14,215 nt of DNA. Source: an uncultured Acetatifactor sp. (GTDB lineage Bacteria > Bacillota > Clostridia > Lachnospirales > Lachnospiraceae). The DNA lies in NCBI GenBank assembly GCA_910586775.1, contig CAJUJN010000100.1, forward strand, positions 1 through 14,215, given 5' to 3'. Of this stretch, positions 7,057 through 12,991 are shown one piece after another. The notes under the pieces are model-generated. The model had not been told where the DNA came from. It did not search any database and saw only the letters and a list, made by a program, of their open reading frames with translations. The translations under genes were made by a program, and so were the position numbers. The first letter of the stretch is position 1; each line of letters opens with the position of its first letter.

Positions 7057-7076
7057 ATTATATCAAAAAATGATAT
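7057..7076 (-). promoter_or_regulatory. PBP1A promoter -10 with overlapping dyad
   Basis: On the minus strand a perfect TATAAT lies at 7062-7057. The -35 is poorly defined (a TTTATT-like hexamer about 17 bases upstream). ATATCA (7060-7065) and TGATAT (7071-7076) form a 6-bp inverted repeat around five A residues, overlapping the -10. This could be a repressor site or simply AT-rich promoter DNA. Confidence 0.4.
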
Positions 7077-7110
7077 GTAAATAAAGTTTTTTTTGTCTTC
7101 TTAATAATTG

Positions 7111-7140
7111 TTTCACATTTTGGACAAATTATGATAAAAT
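7111..7140 (+). promoter_or_regulatory. Candidate promoter of the yigZ-mgtE region
   Basis: TTTCAC (7111-7116) and TAAAAT (7135-7140) have an 18-base spacer, and TGA directly precedes the -10, making an extended -10 element. The leader to the YigZ start would be about 150 bases. Confidence 0.38.
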
Positions 7141-7186
7141 AAATTGTTAGCTGTTTGTTCCGCAATAATGGAATTACAGGACTAAA

Positions 7187-7240
7187 ATGAAAACAGCATT
7201 TGCCGGTAACATGGAGGGAACGGCATGCATATGTCTCTGA
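7187..7240 (+). CDS. Possible 17-codon leader frame before yigZ
   Basis: ATG 7187 opens a short frame, MKTAFAGNMEGTACICL, ending at TGA 7238-7240. ACAGGA stands 5 bases before it as a fair ribosome binding site. It ends six bases before ATG 7247, the most upstream in-frame ATG of the yigZ frame, so the two could be translationally coupled. Nothing proves that the peptide is made. Confidence 0.2.
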   Translation: MKTAFAGNMEGTACICL

Positions 7241-7294
7241 CCGGAAATGAGCCGGGACATGGTACAGGGCGGATGCGGAATTGGATTAAGGAAT

Positions 7295-7951
7295 ATGGAA
7301 GACAGAAAGACGGATGCCTGCCGCGTGCTTCTGGAGGGCGGCCAGGGAGAATATGCAGAGAAAAAGTCCCGTTTTATCGCCACGCTGCGAAAGTGTGAAA
7401 GCGAGGAAGAGGCGGCGCGCTTTGTGGAGGAAATGAAGAAGAAGTACTGGGATGCCAGGCATAACTGCCATGCCTTTATCATTGGAGACAGGGGAGAACT
7501 GACACGCTGCAGCGACGACGGGGAGCCTTCCGGAACGGCGGGGCGGCCCATGCTGGAGGTGCTGACAGGCGCCGAACTGCGGAATGCTGCGGTGGTGGTG
7601 ACAAGATATTTCGGCGGCGTGCTGCTGGGGACCGGTGGACTGGTGCGTGCCTACACCCAGGCGGTGAAGGAGGGGCTGAAGAATTGTAAAGCAGGCAGGA
7701 TGTGTTACGGGCATCTGGTGCGGATCACAACCGACTACGTCTGGATAGGCAGGATACTGTATCTGTTGGGAAATCTGGGGCTGGAGCCGGTTTCCTCGGA
7801 TTATGGAGAGCGGATTGTGCTGAAACTGGAGGTTCCCGCGCAGAAGCTGGAGCGATTGCGGCGGGAAGCGGCGGAATCTACCAACGGTCAGGCGGAATTC
7901 GTAAAAGAAAAGGATATTTATTTTATTGACAAAGAGGAAATCGGGGACTAA
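7295..7951 (+). CDS. yigZ: YigZ/IMPACT-family (UPF0029) protein
   Basis: This 218-residue protein belongs to the YigZ/IMPACT family. The family core is clear: EKKSRFIA near the N-terminus, then DARHNCHAFIIG, SDDGEPSGTAGRP (73-85) and VVVTRYFGGVLLGTGGLVRAY (about 101-121), followed by the smaller C-terminal ferredoxin-like domain. Eukaryotic IMPACT regulates Gcn2; the bacterial role is not settled, with nucleic-acid or ribosome binding suggested. The start is uncertain: ATG 7295 matches the usual family N-terminus but its AAGGA is only 2 bases away, while ATG 7247 (16 residues longer) has only a poor GGAA. It is followed after 219 bases by mgtE on the same strand with no terminator recognised between, so co-transcription is possible. 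Confidence 0.9.
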   Translation: MEDRKTDACRVLLEGGQGEYAEKKSRFIATLRKCESEEEAARFVEEMKKKYWDARHNCHAFIIGDRGELTRCSDDGEPSGTAGRPMLEVLTGAELRNAAVVVTRYFGGVLLGTGGLVRAYTQAVKEGLKNCKAGRMCYGHLVRITTDYVWIGRILYLLGNLGLEPVSSDYGERIVLKLEVPAQKLERLRREAAESTNGQAEFVKEKDIYFIDKEEIGD

Positions 7952-8170
7952 AATGGTAGATGTCAGCGAAGGTGCTGTTGCGGTACGGAAGACCGGCTTT
8001 GTAAAGCCGCGTCGCGGGACGGTTTTGTGAGATTGGCGCCAGAGCAGGCTGATAAAAATAGTATTTCGAAAGGTGGTGGTTTTGCATGAAGAGTCAGAAA
8101 AAGAATAATGACAACCCTCTTCCCGGTCGAAGTTGCAGCCCGGTAAAAAAACCACATAAGGAGAAATGCT
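7952..8170 (+). promoter_or_regulatory. Structured leader region upstream of mgtE
   Basis: The 219 bases between yigZ and mgtE are rich in pairing elements. One is a CGGCTT/AAGCCG hairpin (about 7994-8010) with competing GC-rich pairings CCGC/GCGG and CGTC/GACG just after it. Another is a long-range stem GTGGTTTT (8076-8083) with AAAACCAC (8148-8155) enclosing GAAGAG (8088-8093) with CTCTTC (8117-8122). The mgtE ribosome binding site AAGGAG (8158-8163) starts three bases after the outer stem. Magnesium transporter genes are often preceded by M-box riboswitches, but the M-box core AGGTGAGG is absent. A regulatory leader of another kind is an inference. Confidence 0.4.
7953..8030 (+). CDS. Possible 25-codon open frame in the mgtE leader
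   Basis: ATG 7953 begins one base after the yigZ stop codon and runs to TGA 8028-8030, giving a 25-residue basic peptide starting MVDVSEGAVAVRKTGF and ending KPRRGTVL. GGGGA lies 5-6 bases upstream. The frame covers the strong hairpin CGGCTT/AAGCCG at about 7994-8010. Coding is possible but unproven. Confidence 0.2.
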   Translation: MVDVSEGAVAVRKTGFVKPRRGTVL

Positions 8171-8193
8171 ATGGAAACAAGGATCGAACTTGA
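8086..8193 (+). CDS. Possible 35-codon upstream frame overlapping the mgtE start
   Basis: ATG 8086 follows AAAGGTGGTGG at good spacing and opens a frame of 35 codons. It begins MKSQKKNNDNPLPGRSCSP, has four prolines, and ends at TGA 8191-8193, that is 23 bases inside mgtE in another frame. Both its start and much of its body lie in the predicted long-range stem. Its translation would cross the mgtE ribosome binding site. Enterobacterial mgtA is controlled by the proline-rich leader peptide MgtL, which makes a functional leader conceivable here, but the two sequences are not homologous on inspection. Confidence 0.3.
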   Translation: MKSQKKNNDNPLPGRSCSPVKKPHKEKCYGNKDRT

Positions 8194-9520
8194 GGAACTG
8201 ATCAGGCTTCTTGATGCCAAACAGTATACGAATCTCCGTCAATTTCTGACCGATTTAAACGAGGCGGACATTGCCCTTCTCATGGAAGAGCTGGAGTCGG
8301 AGTTCATGCTGAAGGTGTTTCGTATTTTGCCGAAGAATCTGGCGGCGGATGTGTTTTCCTATCTGGAGACAGATTCCCAGGAATTCATTATCACTTCCCT
8401 TTCCGACAAAGAAGCCGGCAGCGTCATCGACAATCTGATGGCGGATGACGCGGCGGATTTTCTGGAGGAGATGCCGGCTAACGTGGTGGAGCGCCTGTTG
8501 GCCAACGCTAATCCGGACACCCGTCAGGCGGTGAATCAGCTGCTGCGCTACCCTGAGGATTCCGCAGGCAGCATTATGACCGTGGAGTATGTCTCTCTGA
8601 AGGAGAATCTCACGGTGGATCAGGCCATTGCGCGTATCCGCGCCATAGGCCTTGACAGCGAGACCAGCAATATCTGCTATGTGCTGGACACGGGACGGGA
8701 GCTTGTGGGGACGGTGGCCCTGCGCTATCTGCTGCTCAGCCAGGGGAATGAACTGATCGCGGATATCATGCATGAAAACGTGATTTCCGTCAATACCCTC
8801 ATGGACCAGGAGCAGGTTGCCGCCCAATTTAAGAAATATGACTTTACAGCCATGCCGGTGGTGGACAATGAGAACCGCCTGGTGGGCATTATAACCGTGG
8901 ACGATATCGTGGATATCCTGGAAGAGGAGACCACGGAGGATATGGAGAAGATGGCGGCTATCGTGCCCAGCGACAAACCGTATATGCGGACTTCGGTGGG
9001 GGAGACTTATAAGAAACGAATTCCCTGGCTTCTTTTGTTGATGGTGTCGGCCACCTTTACGGGAGCTATCATTGCTTCCTTTGAAGATGCGTTGAGCGTG
9101 TGCGCGGTGCTGACGGTATTCATTCCCATGCTGATGGACACGGGGGGGAATGCGGGCGGCCAGGCCAGCGTGACTATTATCCGTGGGCTTTCTCTGGGGG
9201 AGATTACCTATCGTGACGTGCCAAGAGTGGTGTGGAAGGAAATCAGAGTGGCCATTCTCTGCGGCGGGACGCTGGCGGTGGCGAATTTCGCAAAGCTGAT
9301 GCTGTTTGACCGGGTGGGGATACTGGTGGCATTTACGGTGTGCCTGACGCTGGTGGCGGCGGTGCTGATGGCCATGCTGGTGGGATGCCTGCTGCCCATC
9401 GGAGCCAAGAGAATCGGCTTCGACCCGGCGGTGATGGCCAGCCCGTTTATTACAACGATTGTGGACGCTTTGTCGTTGTTGGTGTATTTCAGGTTTGCGG
9501 CGATGCTGTTGGGGATTTGA
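8171..9520 (+). CDS. mgtE: Magnesium transporter MgtE
   Basis: This 449-residue Mg2+ channel is nearly identical in length to the Thermus thermophilus protein. Residues 1-125 form the acidic N domain with its helical repeats (ADDAADFLEEMP). Residues 136-250 are the paired CBS domains (FTAMPVVDNENRLVGIITVDDIVDIL). From about 283 a five-helix membrane domain follows, with the family hallmarks PMLMDTGGNAGGQ (319-331) and FDPAVMASPF. Asp432 in TIVDALS aligns with the pore aspartate of the Thermus channel. In the known structure the N and CBS domains bind Mg2+ and close the pore, so all the gating parts are present here. ATG 8171 has AAGGAG 7 bases upstream. Its upstream leader may add RNA-level control. 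A strong terminator follows. Confidence 0.97.
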   Translation: METRIELEELIRLLDAKQYTNLRQFLTDLNEADIALLMEELESEFMLKVFRILPKNLAADVFSYLETDSQEFIITSLSDKEAGSVIDNLMADDAADFLEEMPANVVERLLANANPDTRQAVNQLLRYPEDSAGSIMTVEYVSLKENLTVDQAIARIRAIGLDSETSNICYVLDTGRELVGTVALRYLLLSQGNELIADIMHENVISVNTLMDQEQVAAQFKKYDFTAMPVVDNENRLVGIITVDDIVDILEEETTEDMEKMAAIVPSDKPYMRTSVGETYKKRIPWLLLLMVSATFTGAIIASFEDALSVCAVLTVFIPMLMDTGGNAGGQASVTIIRGLSLGEITYRDVPRVVWKEIRVAILCGGTLAVANFAKLMLFDRVGILVAFTVCLTLVAAVLMAMLVGCLLPIGAKRIGFDPAVMASPFITTIVDALSLLVYFRFAAMLLGI

Positions 9521-9567
9521 AATAGATAGTTCTGTGAAAGATTTTGGCTGAAATAGGGAGATTTGCG

Positions 9568-9598
9568 GGGGGTGGTAGAAAGATACCACCCCCTTTTT
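9568..9598 (+). terminator. Rho-independent terminator after mgtE
   Basis: GGGGGTGGTA (9568-9577) and TACCACCCCC (9584-9593) form a perfect 10-bp stem with the loop GAAAGA, followed by five T residues. It lies 47 bases past the mgtE stop. Confidence 0.92.
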
Positions 9599-10062
9599 GG
9601 CAGGTGGTAGAGGAAAACGCCTTGTAAATGTAAAGGTGCCTTTGGTAAAATGATGGCATCTGCAGATGGCTGGGGGTTATCCGTTCCGGGAAGGTCAGGT
9701 ACTGGCGGCTATGGACTGCCATGCCCGGGAAAAGGAAAACAGCGTCTGCCCCGTCTGGTATCCGGCCTGTACTAAAGTGCCGGCGGGGCAGGCGCGGAAA
9801 GGAATAAGAGGAAAGGACAGGTGGAATGTGGAATGGAGATGAAATAATTTCTGGAGAAAGCGGGGGCGAGGACAGGGAGGCACTGGCGGAGCGGATCAGG
9901 GGATTTTCATCAAACTGAACTGTTGCATACAGGCACACAGGTTTTGGCGGTTCTTAAGCCGCAGTCGGCGATGCACTGTGGCCGGGAAGAAAAGAAAAAA
10001 GGATTCTATGGTCAAGAATTTTGATTGATATGCGCGGCAAAGCGTAACCAGGAGGTATAGAG
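9599..10062. other. Gene-poor stretch with decayed coding remnants
   Basis: No intact gene is seen. The stretch contains the LuxR-tail fragment at 9826-9918 and an unconvincing 43-codon open frame (9711-9842, starting MDCHAREKENSVCPVWYPAC) that lacks a good ribosome binding site. The final 20 bases hold the AGGAGG of the next gene. A clear promoter for that gene is not visible. Confidence 0.4.
9826..9918 (+). pseudogene. Fragment of a LuxR-type regulator C-terminus
   Basis: The frame ending at TGA 9916-9918 reads GEDREALAERIRGFSSN, matching GDREALAERVRGL at the very end of the intact LuxR-type gene at 10063-10818. The DNA match is strong: about 33 of 38 bases agree between 9868-9905 and 10775-10812 by eye. 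Upstream of the match, the helix-turn-helix core is missing and the sequence is unrelated. It is best read as the leftover 3' end of a paralogue lost by deletion or recombination. Only 30 codons are open, so a functional product is unlikely. Confidence 0.55.
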
Positions 10063-10818
10063 ATGAAGAAAAAGGAAAATAAGGTGAGGAAGTTTTTTGG
10101 AAACAGGGGACTCTGGGGGATCGTTTGTTTTCTGCTGATTATGTATTATGTTATTGCGTCGGGAATCGGTATCAGAAGTTTCAAAGAGTTTTATATCAAA
10201 TATATCGATGGATGGATTTTGGGTCCCATAATCATACTTGCCGCTTTGGTAATCTATCTGGCCAGGATGGAGAAGGATTTCTTCAGAGGCTTTCGGATTG
10301 CTTTCTCCAGGAAGATGAGCGTCTCACGGATGGAGCTGCAGAAGGCATTAAAGGCCATGGAATATGCGGAGAAGTCCATTATACTTTCAACTGTCCTGTG
10401 CATTGTTTTTCCGCTGGTGGATATGTTCTACCATATAGAGAATACAGCTGCAATGGGGCCGATATTTGCTATTATTAGCCTGTATCTCCTGTATCCGGCG
10501 GTTCTTCTTCTGGTATTGCTTCCGGTAAAGGGCAGACTGGAGCAAATGGTTGTCTCTTATATGGAAGAGCCGGAGGACAGCGAGGAAGAACGAAAGGAAG
10601 CGGAAGGGCAGCGGCTCTATTTCGCCCTCCGTTCCCTGGGCCTGACGGACAGGGAGACGGAGGTGGCCCGCCTGGCGGCTTCCGGCATGAGCAATGTGGA
10701 AATCGGGCGGGAACTGTACATCAGCACTGCTACCGTGAAGAAGCATATGACACATATCCTGGAGAAGATGCAGTGCGGGGACCGGGAGGCGCTGGCGGAG
10801 CGTGTCAGGGGATTGTGA
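10063..10818 (+). CDS. Membrane-anchored LuxR-type transcriptional regulator
   Basis: This 251-residue protein fuses a membrane domain to a LuxR-type DNA-binding domain. Four hydrophobic helices are visible at about 17-36, 50-67, 105-124 and 131-154, with basic residues (KKKENKVRK, ARMEKDFFRGFR) in the cytoplasmic segments. An acidic linker (EEPEDSEEERKEAEG, about 168-182) leads to a GerE-type helix-turn-helix at 191-251: LTDRETEVARLAASGMSNVEI, then LYISTATVKKHMTHILEKM. There is no receiver domain or kinase partner nearby, so it probably senses a membrane or envelope signal directly. AGGAGG at 10050-10055 sets ATG 10063. A fragment of a paralogue lies just upstream and an EAL-domain remnant downstream. 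Confidence 0.88.
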   Translation: MKKKENKVRKFFGNRGLWGIVCFLLIMYYVIASGIGIRSFKEFYIKYIDGWILGPIIILAALVIYLARMEKDFFRGFRIAFSRKMSVSRMELQKALKAMEYAEKSIILSTVLCIVFPLVDMFYHIENTAAMGPIFAIISLYLLYPAVLLLVLLPVKGRLEQMVVSYMEEPEDSEEERKEAEGQRLYFALRSLGLTDRETEVARLAASGMSNVEIGRELYISTATVKKHMTHILEKMQCGDREALAERVRGL

Positions 10819-10831
10819 TATCGAGCATGGA

Positions 10832-10860
10832 TTGACAACCGTCTCTTGTTGTTCTATGAT
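10832..10860 (+). promoter_or_regulatory. Promoter in front of the EAL remnant
   Basis: TTGACA (10832-10837) and TATGAT (10855-10860) are exactly 17 bases apart. The bases after the -10 (GAAT) match those after the -10 at 11426. It lies just after the LuxR-type stop codon and would transcribe the EAL fragment. Confidence 0.65.
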
Positions 10861-10874
10861 GAATATGTAAGGAA

Positions 10875-11366
10875 ATGTCTCCAAATTATGGGAACCGCTT
10901 CGGGAGCCTGACTGGACAGCAGATACTGGATCCTTCTTTTATCCGGCGCATTGAGGACAATCTGGAGAAATACCATCTGGACGGCTCACGGCTGCGGATC
11001 GAGATCACGGAGCGGACTGGCATGGATGATTTTGCGGAGGTCCGGAAAGTGATGGAGCGTCTGGCGGAGAAGGGGGTCCACTTTTAGTTGGATGATTTCG
11101 GGACAGGCTATTCCAATCTGTCCAGCATGCCGGAACTGTCCTTTGAGGTCATCAAATTTGACCGGTCCCTGATCAGGATAATGAATGATGAGCGGAAGGG
11201 GCAAAAGACAATAGAGCTGCCGGCAGATATCATGTATGAAAATGACTACAGCATAGTAGCCGAGGGCATCGAGACGGCACCGCAGGTAAAAAATGCCCAT
11301 GAGCGCAGGTTGGACAGGATTCAGGGATTCTACTATGCGAAGCCCATGCCGGAGGATGAGCTGTGA
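10875..11366 (+). pseudogene. Degenerate EAL-domain (c-di-GMP phosphodiesterase) gene
   Basis: Two stretches in one reading frame together cover the later two thirds of an EAL domain. They are separated by an in-frame TAG at 11085-11087, directly before LDDFGTGYSNLSS. Recognisable motifs are QQILDPSFIRRIEDNLEKY, LRIEITE (metal-binding Glu), DDFGTGYS, VIKFDRS (catalytic Lys), VAEGIET and the terminal IQGFYYAKPMPEDEL. Missing are the EAL tripeptide itself, the following 50 or so residues with the conserved Asn, and any GGDEF or sensor part. About three residues also look lost around KNAHERRLDRIQG. An intact member would hydrolyse cyclic di-GMP; this one should be inactive. AAGGA directly adjoins ATG 10875, too close for efficient initiation. 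Confidence 0.85.
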
Positions 11367-11402
11367 TTTTCTGGGAAAGGAAGAAGAAAACGCTTTAAAC
11401 GG

Positions 11403-11431
11403 TTGACAAAACACGCTCAATCTATTATGAT
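11403..11431 (+). promoter_or_regulatory. Promoter of the Rpn-family gene
   Basis: TTGACA (11403-11408) and TATGAT (11426-11431) have a 17-base spacer. The predicted start near 11438 leaves a leader of about 155 bases before ATG 11595. Confidence 0.75.
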
Positions 11432-11437
11432 GAATTT

Positions 11438-11594
11438 ATCGGTATCAGGGTGCCGTTTCTATGGCACCCACAAATCTGTGAAGGGTGCGAATCGCACATT
11501 CGGGCAGTTTCTGCCGGAGTTTTCACACACGCTGGCAGGAAGGCTGTAATATCTGTAGATGTCTTCTTGCCGGCTTATTCGGAGAGGAGACAGA
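11438..11594 (+). promoter_or_regulatory. Hairpin-rich 5' leader of the Rpn-family gene
   Basis: Four successive hairpins are visible. GGGTGCC (11448-11454) pairs with GGCACCC (11463-11469). GTGCG (11485-11489) pairs with CGCAC (11493-11497), and GGCAG (11503-11507) with CTGCC (11511-11515). A 12-bp stem with two G-U pairs joins GCTGGCAGGAAG (11531-11542) and CTTCTTGCCGGC (11563-11574). The ribosome binding site GGAGAGGAGA (11581-11590) follows the last stem by six bases. I do not recognise a known riboswitch class. No T-tract follows the stems, so any control would act on translation or RNA stability. Confidence 0.5.
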
Positions 11595-12605
11595 ATGAAA
11601 AACAAAATGCAGTTTTACTCCAGAAGACAGCGGTTATTCCGCCTGCAGCTTCCTCATTTTTTTGCTAATCGAAAGGTAAAGGACAGGCTTTTCTGTTATC
11701 TTTTCGAAAATGACCGCAAGGCCTTGCTGCAGCTTTACAACGCGCTGAATCACAGCAATTACCAGGACGAAAACGCCCTGCAGATCGTTACGTTGGAAAA
11801 TGTGGTCTATATGTCCATGAAAAACGATTTGGCATTCCTGCTCATCGGTACATTGAATCTGTATGAGCATCAGAGCACCATATGCCCCAACATGCCGCTT
11901 CGGTTCCTGCTTTACCTGGCTGCGGAATACGAGGTGCTGGCCGCCAGAGAAAAGGCAACTCTTTATGGGAAAAAACTGATTCAACTCCCCGCGCCCCAAT
12001 GTGTGGTATTTTACAACGGGAACGAAGAGATTCCGGACGAGCAGTTCCTGTACTTGTCTGACGCCTTTCAGGATGAAAAGGGGCATAAGCGCGATTCCAG
12101 CCTGGAGCTGAAGGTACGCGTCTTAAACATTAACCATGGGCATAATGCCGCTCTGACAAAAGTCTGCGGGCTCCTGGGGGAATATGCCCATTTTATTGCC
12201 AAGATAAAAGAATTCCAGCGCAATGGCCTCTCCACAGACCTGGCTGTTGACAGCGCAATGGAGTACTGCATCGAACACGGGATACTGGAGGATACCTTAA
12301 CGATGTTTAGGGCAGAGGTAAAGAAAATGCTATTGACTGAATACAATGAGAAAAAACACCTGCGGCTGCTCCGTGCGGAAGCACGTGAAGAAGGGCGGAT
12401 AGAAGGACGTGAAGAAGGGCGGATAGAAGGACGTGAAGAAGGACGGGCGGAAGGACACACTGAAGGTGTTAAGGAAGGTGAACAAAAAGAACGCAGTAGC
12501 CTGATAAGAAAGATGCTCCAAAACGGCTGCTCCGTCGAACAGGCAGCGAAACTGACCGGTCTGTCACCGCAGGAAATTCAGGATGCCTTACAAAAGCACC
12601 CTTGA
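11595..12605 (+). CDS. Rpn-family recombination-promoting nuclease / PD-(D/E)XK protein
   Basis: This 336-residue protein matches the Rpn/transposase_31-like PD-(D/E)XK family that is highly multiplied in Lachnospiraceae. The core is easy to follow: KVKDRLFCYLFENDRKALLQ, TLENVVYMSMKNDLAFLL (Asp78), NLYEHQST (Glu91, Gln93), CVVFYNG, LSDAF and ELKVRVLNINHGHN (Glu171, Lys173). These acidic and lysine residues are the likely metal-dependent nuclease site. A charged helical tail of EEGR/IEGR repeats (about 263-296) and a short terminal helix pair (CSVEQAAKLTGLSPQEIQ) follow. E. coli Rpn proteins cut DNA and promote RecA-independent recombination; defence or mobile roles have been proposed. ATG 11595 is chosen for GGAGAGGAGA just upstream; the frame is open to 11559 without a ribosome binding site. 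Confidence 0.88.
   Translation: MKNKMQFYSRRQRLFRLQLPHFFANRKVKDRLFCYLFENDRKALLQLYNALNHSNYQDENALQIVTLENVVYMSMKNDLAFLLIGTLNLYEHQSTICPNMPLRFLLYLAAEYEVLAAREKATLYGKKLIQLPAPQCVVFYNGNEEIPDEQFLYLSDAFQDEKGHKRDSSLELKVRVLNINHGHNAALTKVCGLLGEYAHFIAKIKEFQRNGLSTDLAVDSAMEYCIEHGILEDTLTMFRAEVKKMLLTEYNEKKHLRLLRAEAREEGRIEGREEGRIEGREEGRAEGHTEGVKEGEQKERSSLIRKMLQNGCSVEQAAKLTGLSPQEIQDALQKHP
12384..12455 (+). repeat. In-frame 24-bp tandem repeats in the Rpn tail
   Basis: A 24-base unit (12384-12407) is repeated exactly at 12408-12431 and again, diverged after 11 bases, from 12432. It encodes repeats of REEGRIEG. Because the unit is a multiple of three, slippage would lengthen or shorten the helical tail without a frameshift. 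Confidence 0.85.
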
Positions 12606-12660
12606 TTGTATTCGCGGTATAATTTATACTGCGCACCGGTTAAATTTGCAGTACAACCCG

Positions 12661-12723
12661 ACTGCAGACCGCCAGCCAGGTATTTTCCCGGAGGCATCAC
12701 TGTAAATCCTGGCGGTCTGCAGT
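12661..12723. repeat. 15-bp perfect inverted repeat with 33-base loop
   Basis: ACTGCAGACCGCCAG (12661-12675) and CTGGCGGTCTGCAGT (12709-12723) are exact reverse complements. Neither side is followed by a T-tract, so it is not an ordinary intrinsic terminator. TATACTGC at 12625-12632 can pair alternatively with GCAGTATA at 12718-12725. Confidence 0.85.
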
Positions 12724-12849
12724 ATAGATAAGAAAGGCCGTATTAAAATGTTTTGTACATACGGTTACCTGTTTTTGTTCCGGTCTGTTTTGCATATTTG
12801 GCTGATGTATTCTCCTATGGAATGATATCCGTATTCATTTTTGAAAATC

Positions 12850-12898
12850 AAAAAAACGCAGACGAAATCTTCGCAAATACGTTTTGATTTCGTCTGCG
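12850..12898 (-). terminator. Terminator of the ABC exporter gene
   Basis: CGCAGACGAAATC (12857-12869) and GATTTCGTCTGCG (12886-12898) form a perfect 13-bp stem. On the minus strand it is followed by seven T residues (12856-12850). It starts 94 bases beyond the stop codon at 12992. Confidence 0.9.
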
Positions 12899-12991
12899 GC
12901 CCTTTTCCTGTTGGGTTTTACTAAGCTCCATTGTTCATTTTACAGGACAGCAGATGTCTCTGCATTTCCGGAATTGCATATAAAAGTGCCC

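Larger units (their letters stand above)
12606..12991. other. Noncoding spacer between convergent genes
   Basis: No gene is seen between the Rpn and ABC-transporter stop codons. The spacer holds a 15-bp hairpin (12661-12723), a weak CCGTAT/ATACGG hairpin (12738-12764) followed by five T residues at 12772-12776, and the ABC-gene terminator (12850-12898). Confidence 0.5.

Noticed and set aside
7952..8170. M-box (ykoK) magnesium riboswitch before mgtE
   Set aside because: The conserved AGGTGAGG core and the multi-branched pattern could not be found, so I did not call a known riboswitch.
7286..8242. 318-codon minus-strand frame opposite yigZ and the mgtE leader
   Set aside because: It runs antisense through a conserved gene and a leader, and the product has no recognisable domain.
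8255..9589. 444-codon open frame on the minus strand opposite mgtE
   Set aside because: It is antisense to a clearly recognisable MgtE, rich in His, Arg and Gln as expected for a shadow frame, and has no ribosome binding site or family motif.
9711..9842. 43-codon frame with cysteines (MDCHAREKENSVCPVWYPAC)
   Set aside because: There is no ribosome binding site at usable distance, no promoter and no family resemblance, and it lies in a region of decayed sequence.
11430..11549. 39-codon frame starting MNLSVSGCRFYG in the Rpn leader
   Set aside because: Its ATG lies within the -10 box of the promoter, so it cannot be translated from that transcript.
12384..12455. CRISPR-like direct repeats
   Set aside because: The repeats are contiguous, lack spacers and are in frame within a protein tail.
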